Positions 42,883 through 53,233 of a DNA stretch of 64,000 nt are shown piece after piece. A program made the position numbers and the translations under genes. This DNA comes from Pirellulales bacterium (GTDB lineage Bacteria > Planctomycetota > Planctomycetia > Pirellulales > JADZDJ01): contig DASRSD010000183.1 in the NCBI GenBank assembly GCA_035656635.1, positions 27,779-91,778 of the forward strand, in the 5' to 3' direction. Position 1 is the first letter of the stretch. The number at the start of each line of letters is the position of its first letter. The notes under the pieces are model-generated. The model made no database searches. It was not told where the DNA came from and was given only the letters and a program-made list of their open reading frames with translations.

Positions 42883-45800
42883 ATGTGGTTCCGCCGCTGG
42901 GATTCTAAGAGACTGCGCGCAAAATCCTCCCGTCCGTCACGTAAGCGGGTTCGTCGTTTTGAAAAGTTTGAGCCGCGTTTGTGCATGCACGATGACGGCG
43001 ATCCGACCGACTGGCTGGATCACTTCACCGACGATAACGCGCTGCTCCAGCAACTCCAGCTGACTCCCCCGTCGCAAGTTGCGCAATTGTCGAATGCCGC
43101 TCCTGGGTCACAAGCAGATCCATCTGTCGTCGGGCAGTGGGGACCGTTGCAACAGTGGCCGGTCGAGTTCATTAACGCCATCATGTTGCCGACCGGAAAG
43201 GTGATGGGTTGGGATCGGTTGATGAATATCCGGCTGTGGGATCCGACGACCGGGCAAATTACCATCCCCAACAACCCGGGCTACAACATCTTCTGCACAG
43301 GCATGTCGCTGTTGGCCGACGGCAGCGTGTTGGTAACCGGTGGGCACGTCGACAATTTGGTCGGCTTGCCGTTCTCTTCGATTTACAATCCGTTCACAGA
43401 TACTTGGAAACAACTGCCCAACATTAATGGGGGGCGGTGGTATCCCTCATCGACGACACTTGCCAATGGCGATGTATTGATTCTTTCCGGCGCTACGAAC
43501 ATGGCTGGCAATGACGATCCGTTGCCGCAGGTTTATGACGTTACCGCCAACAAATGGATCGACCTAACGACCGCGGAACAATCGTTGCCCCTTTATCCGC
43601 GCACGTTCTCTGCGCCCAACGGCGACGTGTTTGTGGCCGGTTCGCAGCAACTGTCGGAATACATCGATACCACAGGCACCGGGGCGTTGATTCCGGTAGC
43701 CAATCGCATCGACCCGGACCGAGACTATGGATCAGCCGTGATGTACGCGCCCGGAAAAATTCTGTATGTCGGCGGCGGTTCGCCGGCAACCAATTCGGCG
43801 GAAATTATCGATTTGAACCAGCCGAATCCGCAGTGGCAAGAAGTCTCGCCCATGGCCTTTGCACGCCGCAATTGCAACGCGACATTGTTGCCCGACGGCG
43901 AGGTTTTAGTTACAGGAGGAAACACCGGCTCGGCCCAATACGACGGCGACCCGGTAACCGCGGCGGAAATTTGGAATCCTGCGACTGAAACCTTCACCAC
44001 ATTGTCCAGTGAGTCCGACGTTCGCTGGTATCATTCCACCGCCTTGTTGTTGCCTGATGGGCGTATATTGTCTGGCAGCGGCGATAATCACCTCACCGAG
44101 CAAGTCTATTCCCCGTCATATTTATTTGAAGGCCCGCGACCAACGATCACCTCTGCTCCGCAAACGGTGGAGTACGGCGACAATTTCTTCGTCGGCACGC
44201 CGGATGCCTCCTCCATCACAAAAGTGGAATGGATCCGGATGGGCACGGCAACCCACGCTGAGAATTGGGATCAATATGCGGTGGATGCCTCGTTTGCCAC
44301 GGTTGCCGGAGGCTTGAATGTGGCCGCGCCGTATACGCCCAACAGTTCGCCGCCAGGTTATTACATGCTGTTTATTTTGAAGGGCGATGTGCCTTCGGTG
44401 GCTGCCATCATTCGAGTGGGCGCCACGCTGCCCTCGATGTCCGTCGCCAACATTGCAGTCACGGAGCGAGCAGCGGGCAACACAACCAATGCCGTCTTCA
44501 CGGTGAATTTGGAGCTTTCTAGCGCGAAGACCGTCACGGTGGCTTATTCAACCGCCGATGGCACCGCGGTTGCCGGCAAAAACTATACGGCGCAAAGCGG
44601 CGTACTCACGTTCAATCCAGGCGTGACGAGCCAAACCGTAACTGTGCCCGTCATTGGCGATGGAATTAATGATCCGAATTTAACGTTCTCGCTGAATTTA
44701 TCATCGCCGTCGGAAGCTGCTTTAGCTCAGGCCTCGGCCCAGTGCCTCATCCGCGATTTCAACTCCCTGCCCGTGTTGCAAATCCAGGGCGTCACCATGC
44801 AGGAAGGCAACTCGGGAACAACGAATGCCAATTTTGTGGTTACGCTGTCTTCGCCCCGCACACAGGCGGTGACCGTGGCTTATACCACCGTCGATGGAAC
44901 TGCAACGGCGGGCAAGGATTACATTTCGCAAAATGCCACTTTGACCTTCCCGGCGGGTGCTACGCAGGAAACGATTTCGGTCCCGGTAATCGGCGACACG
45001 ATTGATGAGCCGCACAATTGGTTTTTTGTTGATTTGTCCTCGCCCGTGGGTGCGACGGTCGATGTGGGGCAGGCGGAATGCTACATCTACAACGACGACA
45101 ATGCGCCCTTCGTTTCCATACCGACCACGGCGACGGTGACCGAACCAGGCGTCGGCGGCGTTACCAATTTGGTTCTTACTGCCACACTTTCGGCGGCCAG
45201 CGGTAGGACGGTTACTGTCGGCTGGCAAACGTTGGCTAACGGAACGGCGGTCGACGGCACGAATTATTCGGGTCAATACGGCGGATTAACGTTCGATCCG
45301 GGCGTCACTTCGCAGACATTTACCATTCCAATTCTTAACGATAACGTTAAGACGCCCGACCTTACCTTCAGCATCCAGTTGCAAGCTTCGTTGATTAACG
45401 GCACGTATGGGAACATGGTCACCAACGTGACCATCACCAATAGTGATGCCCTGCCGAGCATTTCTTTAGGAAACGCCTCGGTGACGGAAGGCAATTCTGG
45501 CAACAAATCAATGACGTTCACGGTAAAGCTTTCGGCGCCAACGAATCAGGCGGTCACCGTGAATTACGCAACATCCGCCGGCACGGCCACGGCAAATACC
45601 GACTACGTTCAAACCACGGGCGTCTTGACGATTCCAGCCAACGCCACCTCGGCCACGTTTACCGTGCCGGTTAAGGGAGACACGACTGTTGAATCGGACG
45701 AAACTTTTAACGTCACACTGAGTACTCCTTCGGGGGCAACCATTGCGGTCGGAAAAGCAGTTGGCGCCATTTTGGACGACGATGGTGCTCCTGTTCCGGC

Positions 45801-48800
45801 CACGCCCACCGGTTTGACGGCCTCGGCGTCATTTGGAGCGGCGGTTCTTTCTTGGCAAGCTGTGCCTGGCGCCACCAGCTACAGCATCTATCGCGGCCTG
45901 AGTTCCAACAGCGAAGGAACCACGCCGGTGATAACGGGCGTGACGGGCACGACCTTTACCGATTCCGGGCTAACCAATGGCAAGCCGTACTACTATTGGA
46001 TTACCGCCGTCACGAAGCAAGGCGCGACGAACTTCGAAAGTGCCGCCTCGAACGAAGTGGTTATTGCGCCCACCTCGCTTTCGTTCCCGTATTTCTTCAC
46101 ACATCAAAGTTATGCTTTAGTCGGCTTCCCGACAAGTCAGAGCAACCTGCTGAGCTTGAACGGTTGGAATATCGAAAACGTCGGTTTCTACGGGACTTAC
46201 ATGCAATTGACCGATGGCGGCACGAACCAAACCGACAGCTTCTTTACGCAAAACCCGGTTTCGGTTGGCCGCTTCACCACGAATTTTACGTTCGAGCAAA
46301 TTCCCACCATCAACTATGTGGGCAGCGACATCGGCAGCGGCTTAACCTTTACCATCCAAGGCGACGGACCAACGGCGCTGGGCGCGGACGATTCCGGATT
46401 GGGCTATGCCGGAATTGGCAATAGCGTGGCGGTGAAGTTCGACTTAACCGACGATGCCGGCGAAGGGCCCGATTCCACTGGGTTGTATACCGACGGAGCG
46501 AACCCGACATCGGCCAATTCTATCGATTTGCGCAACACAGGCATCGATTTGCACAGCGGGCACTTGTTTAACGTGGCCATGAGTTACGATGGCGCTACGC
46601 TGACGGTGACCCTCGAAGATACCGTCACGCAGGCTACGGCCACGCAATCGTATGCCGTGAACATTCCAGCGATTGTCGGCGGCGGCCAAGCTTACGTGGG
46701 CTTTACGGCAGGCACTGGTGAGGAATCGGCCATTCAGTCGATCAGCAACTGGACATTCACCCCGGCGCCCAACGCTCCTTCAGGACTACAAGCGACATCG
46801 CCCAGCGGTTCGCAAGTAAACCTTACGTGGACGAACAACGATCCCAATGCCACAGGCACAGTGATCCAGCGAAAAGCCGGCGCGGGCGGGACGTACGTCA
46901 CCATTGGATCGACCAGCACACAGGCCGCTAATTCCTTTACCGACACCACAGCAATTCCGGGCACGATGTACTTTTATCGTGTTCAAGCAACCGATAGCGG
47001 CAGCACATCAGTATTTTCTAACGAAGCCAGCGCGACCACCGTCAGCGCGCACGCCGACTTGCAAGTGACCGTGACTGACGGCCAAACCTCCGCGACACCG
47101 GGTTCCGCCGTGACTTACACGATTGTGGTGAGTAATGCCGGCCCTGATGCGGTGGCAGGCGTTAACATTGTCGATTCGCTTTCCTCGGGCTTTGATACCA
47201 CGTTTGGCAACGTGACGTTCACCGCCACTGCCACCGGCGATGCTTCAGGCTTTTGGGCCAGCGCTTACGGCACCGTGAACAACACGGTTACGATGCCGGC
47301 CGGCAGCACTATTACTTATACGGTGCATGCCACCGTGCTGCCTGGAGCGACTGGTTCGATAGCCAATACAGCCACTGTGACTGGGCCTACCGGCGAAACG
47401 GAAATTAATCCAGGGAACAATACAGCAACCGATACCGATACCATTAGCGGCACCCCGCACGCCGATTTGCAAGTTACGGCCAGCGATGGGCAAAACTCGA
47501 TACTCCCCGGTTCAACCGTCACGTACACAATAGTGGTTAGCAATGCCGGGCCGGCCACCGTGGCGGGCGCGAATATTGTCGATAATTTGCCGTCGACGTT
47601 CAGCTCCATCACATTCAGTGCTACCGCCACCGGCGGAGCGTCCGGCTTCTGGCAGAATGCGTTTGGCAACTTGAACAATACTGTTACGATGCCACCGGGC
47701 AGCACCATCACGTATTTGCTGACTGGCACCCTGAGTTCCACTGCTACGGGTTCGGTTTCGAACACCGCCACGGTGACCGATCCAGCCGGCGTAACGGAAA
47801 ACAACCCTGCCAACAACACGGCTACTGACACCGACACCGTCGGCGGCACACCCACAGCCGATTTACAGGTTACCGTAACCGATGGCCAAACCACGCTGGC
47901 GCCTGGCTCGACGGTAACTTACACCATCGTGGTTTCCAACGCCGGTCCCAGCACGGTCACCGGGGCCAACATCGTTGACAATTTGCCGGCCACATTCAGT
48001 AACATAAGTTTCACCGCCACGGCCACGGGCGACGCCTCGGGCTTCTGGCAAAGTGCGTTCGGCAATCTAAATAACACGGTCACGATGCCGCCGGGTAGCA
48101 CTATCACCTATTTGCTCACCGGCACGCTTAGTCCAACTGCGATAGGCACCATTGCCAATACGGCAACCATTACGGGATCGGCAGGCGTGACCGAACTCAA
48201 TCCGGCCAACAACACCGCCACCGATACCGATACCGTGGCAGCCACGCCGCAAGCCGATTTGCAGATCACGATGACCGACGGTCAAACAACCGTCAGCCCG
48301 GGTGCGGCCGTTACGTATACCATTGTCGTCACCAATGCGGGACCGAATACAGTCACCGGTGCAAACATCGTCACCACGCTTTCCTCCGGCTTCGATACAA
48401 CCTTTGGCGCCACAACGTTTACCGCGACCGCCACAGGCGATGCCTCTGGCTTCTGGGGCAGCGCGTTTGGCAACGTGAATAACACGGTGACCATGCCGCC
48501 GGGTAGCACCATTACATACCTGTTGCATGCAAGCCTTCTGCCTGGCGTGACCACGGGCTCGGTTTCCGGGACCGCTAGCGTGACTGCTCCAGCGGGCGTG
48601 AATGAAATCAATCCGGCCAATAACACGGCGACTGACACCGATACCGTTAACGGAACGCCGCACGCCGATTTACAGGTGACGGTGACTGATGGCCAAACAA
48701 CCGCGACACCGGGTTCGGCTGTAACCTACACCATTGTGGTTACCAATGCGGGACCAAGCACCGTTGTGGGTGCAAACATTGTCGACAATTTGCCCGCGGT

Positions 48801-49977
48801 GTACAGTTCGCCAAGCTTTACGGCCACAGCCACGGGCAATGCATCGGGCTTTTGGCAGAGCGCCGTGGGCAACTTGAACAATACGGTAACCATGCCGCCG
48901 GCCAGCACGATCACGTACCTGTTAACGGGCACGCTTAGCGGCACGGCCACAGGCAGCGTGGCAAATACGGCAACCGTAACCGCTCCGGTTGGCGTTGTGG
49001 AAAACAATCCTGCTAATAACACAGCCACCGACACGGATACCGTAGGTAACCAGCCACACGCTTTGGTGGCGCAAGCCACTCCGGCAGCAGCGCCTACGCC
49101 CATGCTCAATTTTCCGAATGGGTTCGTGGGCACAAGCAGTCAACTGAGCTTGAATGGATCGTCCGCCTCGATCGCCGGTTCTAACTTGCAACTAACGACG
49201 GGGGGCAAGAATCAAGCGGCCAGCATCTTTGCTCGCACGCCGGTGAACGTGACCAATTTCAGCACCCGCTTTGCCCTGCAGTTTGCGGGTGGAACCAATC
49301 CTCTGGGCGATGGCATGACATTTACCATTCAAGGAACTGGCATGAAGGCGCTGGGAAGCAATGGTGGAAACCTGGGCTACGGGTCGATTAAGAAAAGCAT
49401 CGCGGTAAAGTTCGATCTGTTTAGCAATGCCGGCGAGGGAGCAAATTCCACGGGACTTTACACGAACGGGGCCGCACCCACCTCGGCTAAATCGAACAAT
49501 CTCAACGGCTCCGGCATCGACTTGCACAGCGGTCACGTGTTCGACGTGGCAATGAACTACGATGGCGCCAAGCTTACCGTGACGATTACCGACATGGTTA
49601 CGCAGGCCACGGCCACGCAATCTTACACCGTGAACATTCCGTCGCTTGTGGGCGGCAAGACGGCCTATGTCGGATTTACGGCCGGCACCAGTGCCAATAC
49701 TGCGGTGCAAAAGGTCCTCAATTGGACCTATGCCGCGTTACCGCCAGCCGTGGTGGTCACTCCCACCACCTCCACGGCAACTGCTGGGGCGGCAAAAACT
49801 ACTGTAACCACCGCAGGAAGCACTCCCCAAGCAACCTCGGCGGTCAAGCTTAGCTCTGCGGTCAGCAACGAATCGGCCGCAGCGACTTCCACGGCAAAAA
49901 GTAAATCGTCTTCCACTTCTTCAACCAACACCGCCGGTACAGCAGAACTTCTGCAGTCGCTGCCGAAGCTGGGCTAA
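42883..49977 (+). CDS. giant exported copper radical oxidase with Calx-beta, lectin and DUF11 domains
   Basis: The 2364 residues begin with an Arg-rich leader and FEKFEPRL, like the LEPRxL N-termini of large planctomycete surface proteins. Residues about 60-515 form a galactose/glyoxal oxidase-type kelch and C-terminal domain: Cys138 (FCTGMSLLADGSVLVTGG) and Tyr187 (RWYPSS) for the thioether, Tyr383-His384 (VRWYHST) and His458 (TATHAENWDQ) for copper. Four Calx-beta domains follow (517-968), then FN3 (969-1063), a legume-type lectin-like domain (1064-1294), FN3 (1295-1388), five DUF11 repeats (1389-2058), a second lectin-like domain (2075-2285) and a Ser/Thr/Ala tail. It should oxidise alcohols or aldehydes with release of H2O2 while bound to carbohydrate; the substrate is unknown. 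Confidence 0.88.
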   Translation: MWFRRWDSKRLRAKSSRPSRKRVRRFEKFEPRLCMHDDGDPTDWLDHFTDDNALLQQLQLTPPSQVAQLSNAAPGSQADPSVVGQWGPLQQWPVEFINAIMLPTGKVMGWDRLMNIRLWDPTTGQITIPNNPGYNIFCTGMSLLADGSVLVTGGHVDNLVGLPFSSIYNPFTDTWKQLPNINGGRWYPSSTTLANGDVLILSGATNMAGNDDPLPQVYDVTANKWIDLTTAEQSLPLYPRTFSAPNGDVFVAGSQQLSEYIDTTGTGALIPVANRIDPDRDYGSAVMYAPGKILYVGGGSPATNSAEIIDLNQPNPQWQEVSPMAFARRNCNATLLPDGEVLVTGGNTGSAQYDGDPVTAAEIWNPATETFTTLSSESDVRWYHSTALLLPDGRILSGSGDNHLTEQVYSPSYLFEGPRPTITSAPQTVEYGDNFFVGTPDASSITKVEWIRMGTATHAENWDQYAVDASFATVAGGLNVAAPYTPNSSPPGYYMLFILKGDVPSVAAIIRVGATLPSMSVANIAVTERAAGNTTNAVFTVNLELSSAKTVTVAYSTADGTAVAGKNYTAQSGVLTFNPGVTSQTVTVPVIGDGINDPNLTFSLNLSSPSEAALAQASAQCLIRDFNSLPVLQIQGVTMQEGNSGTTNANFVVTLSSPRTQAVTVAYTTVDGTATAGKDYISQNATLTFPAGATQETISVPVIGDTIDEPHNWFFVDLSSPVGATVDVGQAECYIYNDDNAPFVSIPTTATVTEPGVGGVTNLVLTATLSAASGRTVTVGWQTLANGTAVDGTNYSGQYGGLTFDPGVTSQTFTIPILNDNVKTPDLTFSIQLQASLINGTYGNMVTNVTITNSDALPSISLGNASVTEGNSGNKSMTFTVKLSAPTNQAVTVNYATSAGTATANTDYVQTTGVLTIPANATSATFTVPVKGDTTVESDETFNVTLSTPSGATIAVGKAVGAILDDDGAPVPATPTGLTASASFGAAVLSWQAVPGATSYSIYRGLSSNSEGTTPVITGVTGTTFTDSGLTNGKPYYYWITAVTKQGATNFESAASNEVVIAPTSLSFPYFFTHQSYALVGFPTSQSNLLSLNGWNIENVGFYGTYMQLTDGGTNQTDSFFTQNPVSVGRFTTNFTFEQIPTINYVGSDIGSGLTFTIQGDGPTALGADDSGLGYAGIGNSVAVKFDLTDDAGEGPDSTGLYTDGANPTSANSIDLRNTGIDLHSGHLFNVAMSYDGATLTVTLEDTVTQATATQSYAVNIPAIVGGGQAYVGFTAGTGEESAIQSISNWTFTPAPNAPSGLQATSPSGSQVNLTWTNNDPNATGTVIQRKAGAGGTYVTIGSTSTQAANSFTDTTAIPGTMYFYRVQATDSGSTSVFSNEASATTVSAHADLQVTVTDGQTSATPGSAVTYTIVVSNAGPDAVAGVNIVDSLSSGFDTTFGNVTFTATATGDASGFWASAYGTVNNTVTMPAGSTITYTVHATVLPGATGSIANTATVTGPTGETEINPGNNTATDTDTISGTPHADLQVTASDGQNSILPGSTVTYTIVVSNAGPATVAGANIVDNLPSTFSSITFSATATGGASGFWQNAFGNLNNTVTMPPGSTITYLLTGTLSSTATGSVSNTATVTDPAGVTENNPANNTATDTDTVGGTPTADLQVTVTDGQTTLAPGSTVTYTIVVSNAGPSTVTGANIVDNLPATFSNISFTATATGDASGFWQSAFGNLNNTVTMPPGSTITYLLTGTLSPTAIGTIANTATITGSAGVTELNPANNTATDTDTVAATPQADLQITMTDGQTTVSPGAAVTYTIVVTNAGPNTVTGANIVTTLSSGFDTTFGATTFTATATGDASGFWGSAFGNVNNTVTMPPGSTITYLLHASLLPGVTTGSVSGTASVTAPAGVNEINPANNTATDTDTVNGTPHADLQVTVTDGQTTATPGSAVTYTIVVTNAGPSTVVGANIVDNLPAVYSSPSFTATATGNASGFWQSAVGNLNNTVTMPPASTITYLLTGTLSGTATGSVANTATVTAPVGVVENNPANNTATDTDTVGNQPHALVAQATPAAAPTPMLNFPNGFVGTSSQLSLNGSSASIAGSNLQLTTGGKNQAASIFARTPVNVTNFSTRFALQFAGGTNPLGDGMTFTIQGTGMKALGSNGGNLGYGSIKKSIAVKFDLFSNAGEGANSTGLYTNGAAPTSAKSNNLNGSGIDLHSGHVFDVAMNYDGAKLTVTITDMVTQATATQSYTVNIPSLVGGKTAYVGFTAGTSANTAVQKVLNWTYAALPPAVVVTPTTSTATAGAAKTTVTTAGSTPQATSAVKLSSAVSNESAAATSTAKSKSSSTSSTNTAGTAELLQSLPKLG
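47047..49050 (+). repeat. five DUF11 coding repeats of about 400 bp
   Basis: Each unit starts ADLQVTxxDGQ, continues TYTIVVSNAGP, FTATATGDASGFW, NNTVTMPPGSTITY and ends NPANNTATDTDT. The units start near 47047, 47458, 47848, 48250 and 48661. Copies 2, 3 and 5 (NLNNTVTMPP, YLLTGTLS) are closer to each other, as are 1 and 4 (SSGFDTTFG), suggesting duplication of a pair. Confidence 0.85.
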
Positions 49978-49978
49978 G

Positions 49979-50004
49979 CCGGGAAGCAAGGCGAGCTTTC
50001 CGGG
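49979..50004. terminator. hairpin between convergent genes
   Basis: CCGGGAAGC and GCTTTCCGGG form an imperfect stem just after the giant oxidase stop and before the stop of the convergent glycosyltransferase gene. There is no T-run on either side, so it may be only a weak or bidirectional terminator. Confidence 0.4.
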
Positions 50005-50034
50005 CATTGGATCAACCGTCTGGAACGTTATTTC

Positions 50035-50958
50035 TCAACTGTGACGGGTTGCTGTGCTGGATGCCCGTGCTGATTCCCGCAGCAGAGGATGAGCGGCTTC
50101 CACACGCACAGTGCTGTGGGCGTCGTTTTGCTCGGTTTCGATAGGTACGGTGTTGTTGCGTTTTTGAAACAGCCGGCCGATCGCTCGCAGCTTAATCTGC
50201 ATGATGGCAAAAAATAGCTTGGCGACAAAAATGGTATTGGTTACCAGGTAACGCTTCCACAGCCGCCGCGGTTCTTGAAACAGCCGGTATAGCCATTCCA
50301 GTCCGTGGCGCTGCATCCAAACTGGCGCCGCCGATTTAGTTCCGGCGTGGAAATCGAACGCCGCTCCTACGCACAATTGAACCGCATGAATGGAATCGAG
50401 ATGTTCCGCGGCGAAGTAATCTTGCTTGGGGCAGCCTAGGCCGAGAAACATCAGTCCGGCCCCGCTGGCGTTCACACGTTGGACCATCGCTGCATCTTCC
50501 GCAGGCGAAAGCGGGCGGAACGGCGGAGATTCGGCCCCGGGGATTTTTAATACAGGAAACGCGATATGCAAATTTGCCTCCAGCGCCGCCAGCGTTTCCG
50601 GGGAGCCGCCATACAAATAGATCGACACGTCCTCGGTTTCGGCGCGCTGGCAAAGTCGCCACATTAATTCCGATCCGCGCACGTTGCTAGGCAAGCGTGT
50701 GCCATATAGCCAGTTTAACGCCCAGCGAACCGGCTGGCCGTCGGGCGTAATTACGCCGAAGCGGTTTACTTTTGCCATGAGAGGCGGCTTGGTGGCCGCT
50801 TCGATCAAGGCATGCACCGAAAATGCTGAAACCGCGGCCGATTGGCCCTGGTGAGCAGCCTCTAAAATTGCATCGCAGGCATCATCCACTTGCACGGCGC
50901 TGATTTGCACGCCAAACAAATCATATTTGGTGGGCCACTGAACCGCGTTGGTTTTCAT
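50035..50958 (-). CDS. WecG/TagA/CpsF-family glycosyltransferase
   Basis: This 307-residue GT26 protein has FGVQISAVQVDDACDAIL, FGVITPDGQPVRWALNWL, YLYGGSPETLAALE, GLMFLGLGCPKQDYF and AVQLCVGAAFDFHAGT, all typical of the family. Members transfer N-acetylmannosaminuronic acid or similar sugars to a lipid-linked acceptor in surface polysaccharide synthesis. It has a C-terminal extension of about 50 residues. It is the last gene of the leftward polysaccharide operon. Confidence 0.9.
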   Translation of the reverse strand: MKTNAVQWPTKYDLFGVQISAVQVDDACDAILEAAHQGQSAAVSAFSVHALIEAATKPPLMAKVNRFGVITPDGQPVRWALNWLYGTRLPSNVRGSELMWRLCQRAETEDVSIYLYGGSPETLAALEANLHIAFPVLKIPGAESPPFRPLSPAEDAAMVQRVNASGAGLMFLGLGCPKQDYFAAEHLDSIHAVQLCVGAAFDFHAGTKSAAPVWMQRHGLEWLYRLFQEPRRLWKRYLVTNTIFVAKLFFAIMQIKLRAIGRLFQKRNNTVPIETEQNDAHSTVRVEAAHPLLRESARASSTATRHS

Positions 50959-50964
50959 CGATGT

Positions 50965-52209
50965 TTATCCCTTTCTTGCGATTGGTGCACAGGCCGAGAG
51001 TGCCACAGATCGTGGGACAGAAGGTTCTGAGGCGTGGCAATTTCCGCGAGCTAATTTAAGCGCCTCTCGGTAAATGGACATCAATCGCTCGTAATACAAG
51101 TTCTCGTTATATTCCTGGCTGGCTTTGCGCCGTCCGGCCGTTCCCATTTGCAGGCACAAATCGGGATTGCCCCACAGCAAGCGAATTCGTTCGGCTAATT
51201 CAACCGAGTTGCCGGGTTCAAATAGCAGGCCGGTGACGCCGTCGTCGACAAATTCCGGCAAACCTCCAATTCGCGAAGCAATGACCGGCAGCGACTGGCT
51301 CATGCCCTCCGAAACAACTAACGGGCAGCCTTCATACCATTTGCTAGGCACGATGAGAAAGCGCGCGCCTGCGTAAAATGCCGCCATTTGATTAGGTTCC
51401 AAACGGCCGACAAACAGAACGTTAGCCGGTGCGTTCTTCCGTAATTCATCGAGAATGGGCCCATCGCCCGCCAACCGGAACGGAACGTCTGGTAAACGAG
51501 GCGCCGCCGCCAGTAGCACGTCGACCCCTTTTTCTTCTTTCATTCTGCCGGAAAAGGCAACGTAACTGCCTAATGTTCGATCGTTTTGCTCCGGTCCCAA
51601 GTTCACCATATTTGGCAGGACGGCAATTCGGGATTCTTCGAAGCCTTCCTTCACCAGCCGGGCCTTGGCAAACTCGCTAAGCACCATATGCAAAGTCACA
51701 TGGCGTTGAAACCAATTCAGCTTCCGCGCGATGAAGCCTCGCAGGGCATAGGCCATGCTCTCAGCCAAGTTTTCGCGACAGTTTTTCACAACGCACCAAT
51801 ACTCACGGCCGCCCAGACAACGCTCGCATACTTGGCCTTTGTGCAAGTGATTGACGACCGGGCAGGTAAGCATATAGTTGTGGCTGGTCATTACCACCGG
51901 CAGGCGCGCGCGATGGCTGGCCACTAACACCGACGGTGAAATTAAAGGATACAGATTGTGCACATGCACTAAATCAGGTCGCTCCGCGTGCAGTATTTGA
52001 GCCATGTCGCGGTACGAAGAGCGGCTGTAGATGCCGTTGGCGAATGCGCGGACTTTGCCCAGCAAGCTGGCGTCTAACCCTTTGCTTGTTTTGGTAAACA
52101 ATCGAGCTTGATGACCGCGCTTTTCCAATAGCGCATGAATCATTTGCACCACGGCGCCTTCGCCGCCGCAATGAGTGCGATAGTCGTTGTAGACTTGCAA
52201 AACTTTCAC
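50965..52209 (-). CDS. GT4-type glycosyltransferase
   Basis: This 414-residue GT-B enzyme starts KVLQVYNDYRTHCGGEGAVV and has VHVHNLYPLISPSVL, SGRMKEEKGVDVLL, FVGRLEPNQMAAFY and the nucleotide-sugar E-x7-E-like region SKWYEGCPLVVSEGMSQSLP. A Cys-rich CERCLGGREYWCVVKNC segment follows the N-terminal domain and is common in this subgroup. The GTG start (52209) overlaps the preceding stop (GTGA) and has GGAGG upstream, which decides it over the longer frame. Confidence 0.9.
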   Translation of the reverse strand: MKVLQVYNDYRTHCGGEGAVVQMIHALLEKRGHQARLFTKTSKGLDASLLGKVRAFANGIYSRSSYRDMAQILHAERPDLVHVHNLYPLISPSVLVASHRARLPVVMTSHNYMLTCPVVNHLHKGQVCERCLGGREYWCVVKNCRENLAESMAYALRGFIARKLNWFQRHVTLHMVLSEFAKARLVKEGFEESRIAVLPNMVNLGPEQNDRTLGSYVAFSGRMKEEKGVDVLLAAAPRLPDVPFRLAGDGPILDELRKNAPANVLFVGRLEPNQMAAFYAGARFLIVPSKWYEGCPLVVSEGMSQSLPVIASRIGGLPEFVDDGVTGLLFEPGNSVELAERIRLLWGNPDLCLQMGTAGRRKASQEYNENLYYERLMSIYREALKLARGNCHASEPSVPRSVALSACAPIARKG

Positions 52210-53216
52210 GCAACTGCCTCCGCAGCGACCGTTTGCTTTCCGACAACTCGCCCACGCCGAAATTCCAAGTCGGCAAAATAATTGGTTTGTGGGAACAACG
52301 CGGGGGCCAAAATGGCCAGCGTTCGCCGCACATATCCCTCGGTGCGCCACAGTCGCACGCGCTGCCCTAAAACTTCGGCCGAATCGCGCCGAATCCATCC
52401 CCACACGAGCTTTGGCACAACCACGAGTGCCGCATGGCCGAGTCGCGCAATGCACAACATGGATAACTTCAACGGTCCCTTGAATTTGTAGTCGAGGCCG
52501 GCGAAGGCATTACAGCCTTGCTGTGCGTCCCAGCGGAAGTAATCGACCGTTAAGCGATTAGGCGCAACACGGTGTTTAACAATTGCGTGAGGCGTGTAAT
52601 ACAGCGCCACGCCTCGCGATCGGGCTCGCATGAAGAAATCGCTATCTGATTCCCCACAAATTTTGCTGGCATCGAAGATCCCGATCGTGTCCATAACGTG
52701 CTTGGCCACCAAAGCATTGCCGGTGCCAGGCAGCCGCTTGCCGGTGTAAGGATGAACGGTCGCATAGTAATCGATTTCACGAAGTGATGTGGCCCGTACA
52801 AAGCGGCTCAGTTGAGCAAGCGTTTCCTCCGGCAAATTCAAATGGACCGCCCCACCCACGATGGGCGAAGCCGTTTCCTGGGCCGCTTGAAATAACTGAC
52901 GCAACCAATCGGGGGCGGCAAGTTCGTCGTCATCGACGAACGCCAACCACATGCCCTGGGCGTGTGCAATTCCACAGTTGCGCGTAGCGCCATCACCGGG
53001 AATCGTTTGATAAAAGTATCGTACTGGCACGGGCGATGTGGCCGCCACTTCCTCGACCACGGTTTTTGTGGCGTCGCTGGAGGCATTGTCAACGACAATA
53101 ATTTCGTAGGTAAATTGGTCGTTGGTCTCCTGATGCAGCAGACATTCCAAGGCGCCCCGCAGCATTTCACAGCGGTTGTAAGTGGGAAGGATAATGCTAA
53201 TCAAAGGTGTGTCCAT
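52206..53216 (-). CDS. family 2 glycosyltransferase
   Basis: This 336-residue GT-A protein has ISIILPTYNRCEMLRGALE, IIVVDNASSDATKTVV, GDGATRNCGIAHAQG and the metal-binding LAFVDDDELAAPDW. VGGAVHLNLP and GESDSDFFMRARSRG are later conserved blocks. It should add a sugar to the polysaccharide repeat; donor and acceptor are unknown. Its stop overlaps the next gene's GTG start and it follows the GNAT-type gene by 17 bp. Confidence 0.9.
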   Translation of the reverse strand: MDTPLISIILPTYNRCEMLRGALECLLHQETNDQFTYEIIVVDNASSDATKTVVEEVAATSPVPVRYFYQTIPGDGATRNCGIAHAQGMWLAFVDDDELAAPDWLRQLFQAAQETASPIVGGAVHLNLPEETLAQLSRFVRATSLREIDYYATVHPYTGKRLPGTGNALVAKHVMDTIGIFDASKICGESDSDFFMRARSRGVALYYTPHAIVKHRVAPNRLTVDYFRWDAQQGCNAFAGLDYKFKGPLKLSMLCIARLGHAALVVVPKLVWGWIRRDSAEVLGQRVRLWRTEGYVRRTLAILAPALFPQTNYFADLEFRRGRVVGKQTVAAEAVA

Positions 53217-53233
53217 CAGTTAAACTCCTGATC

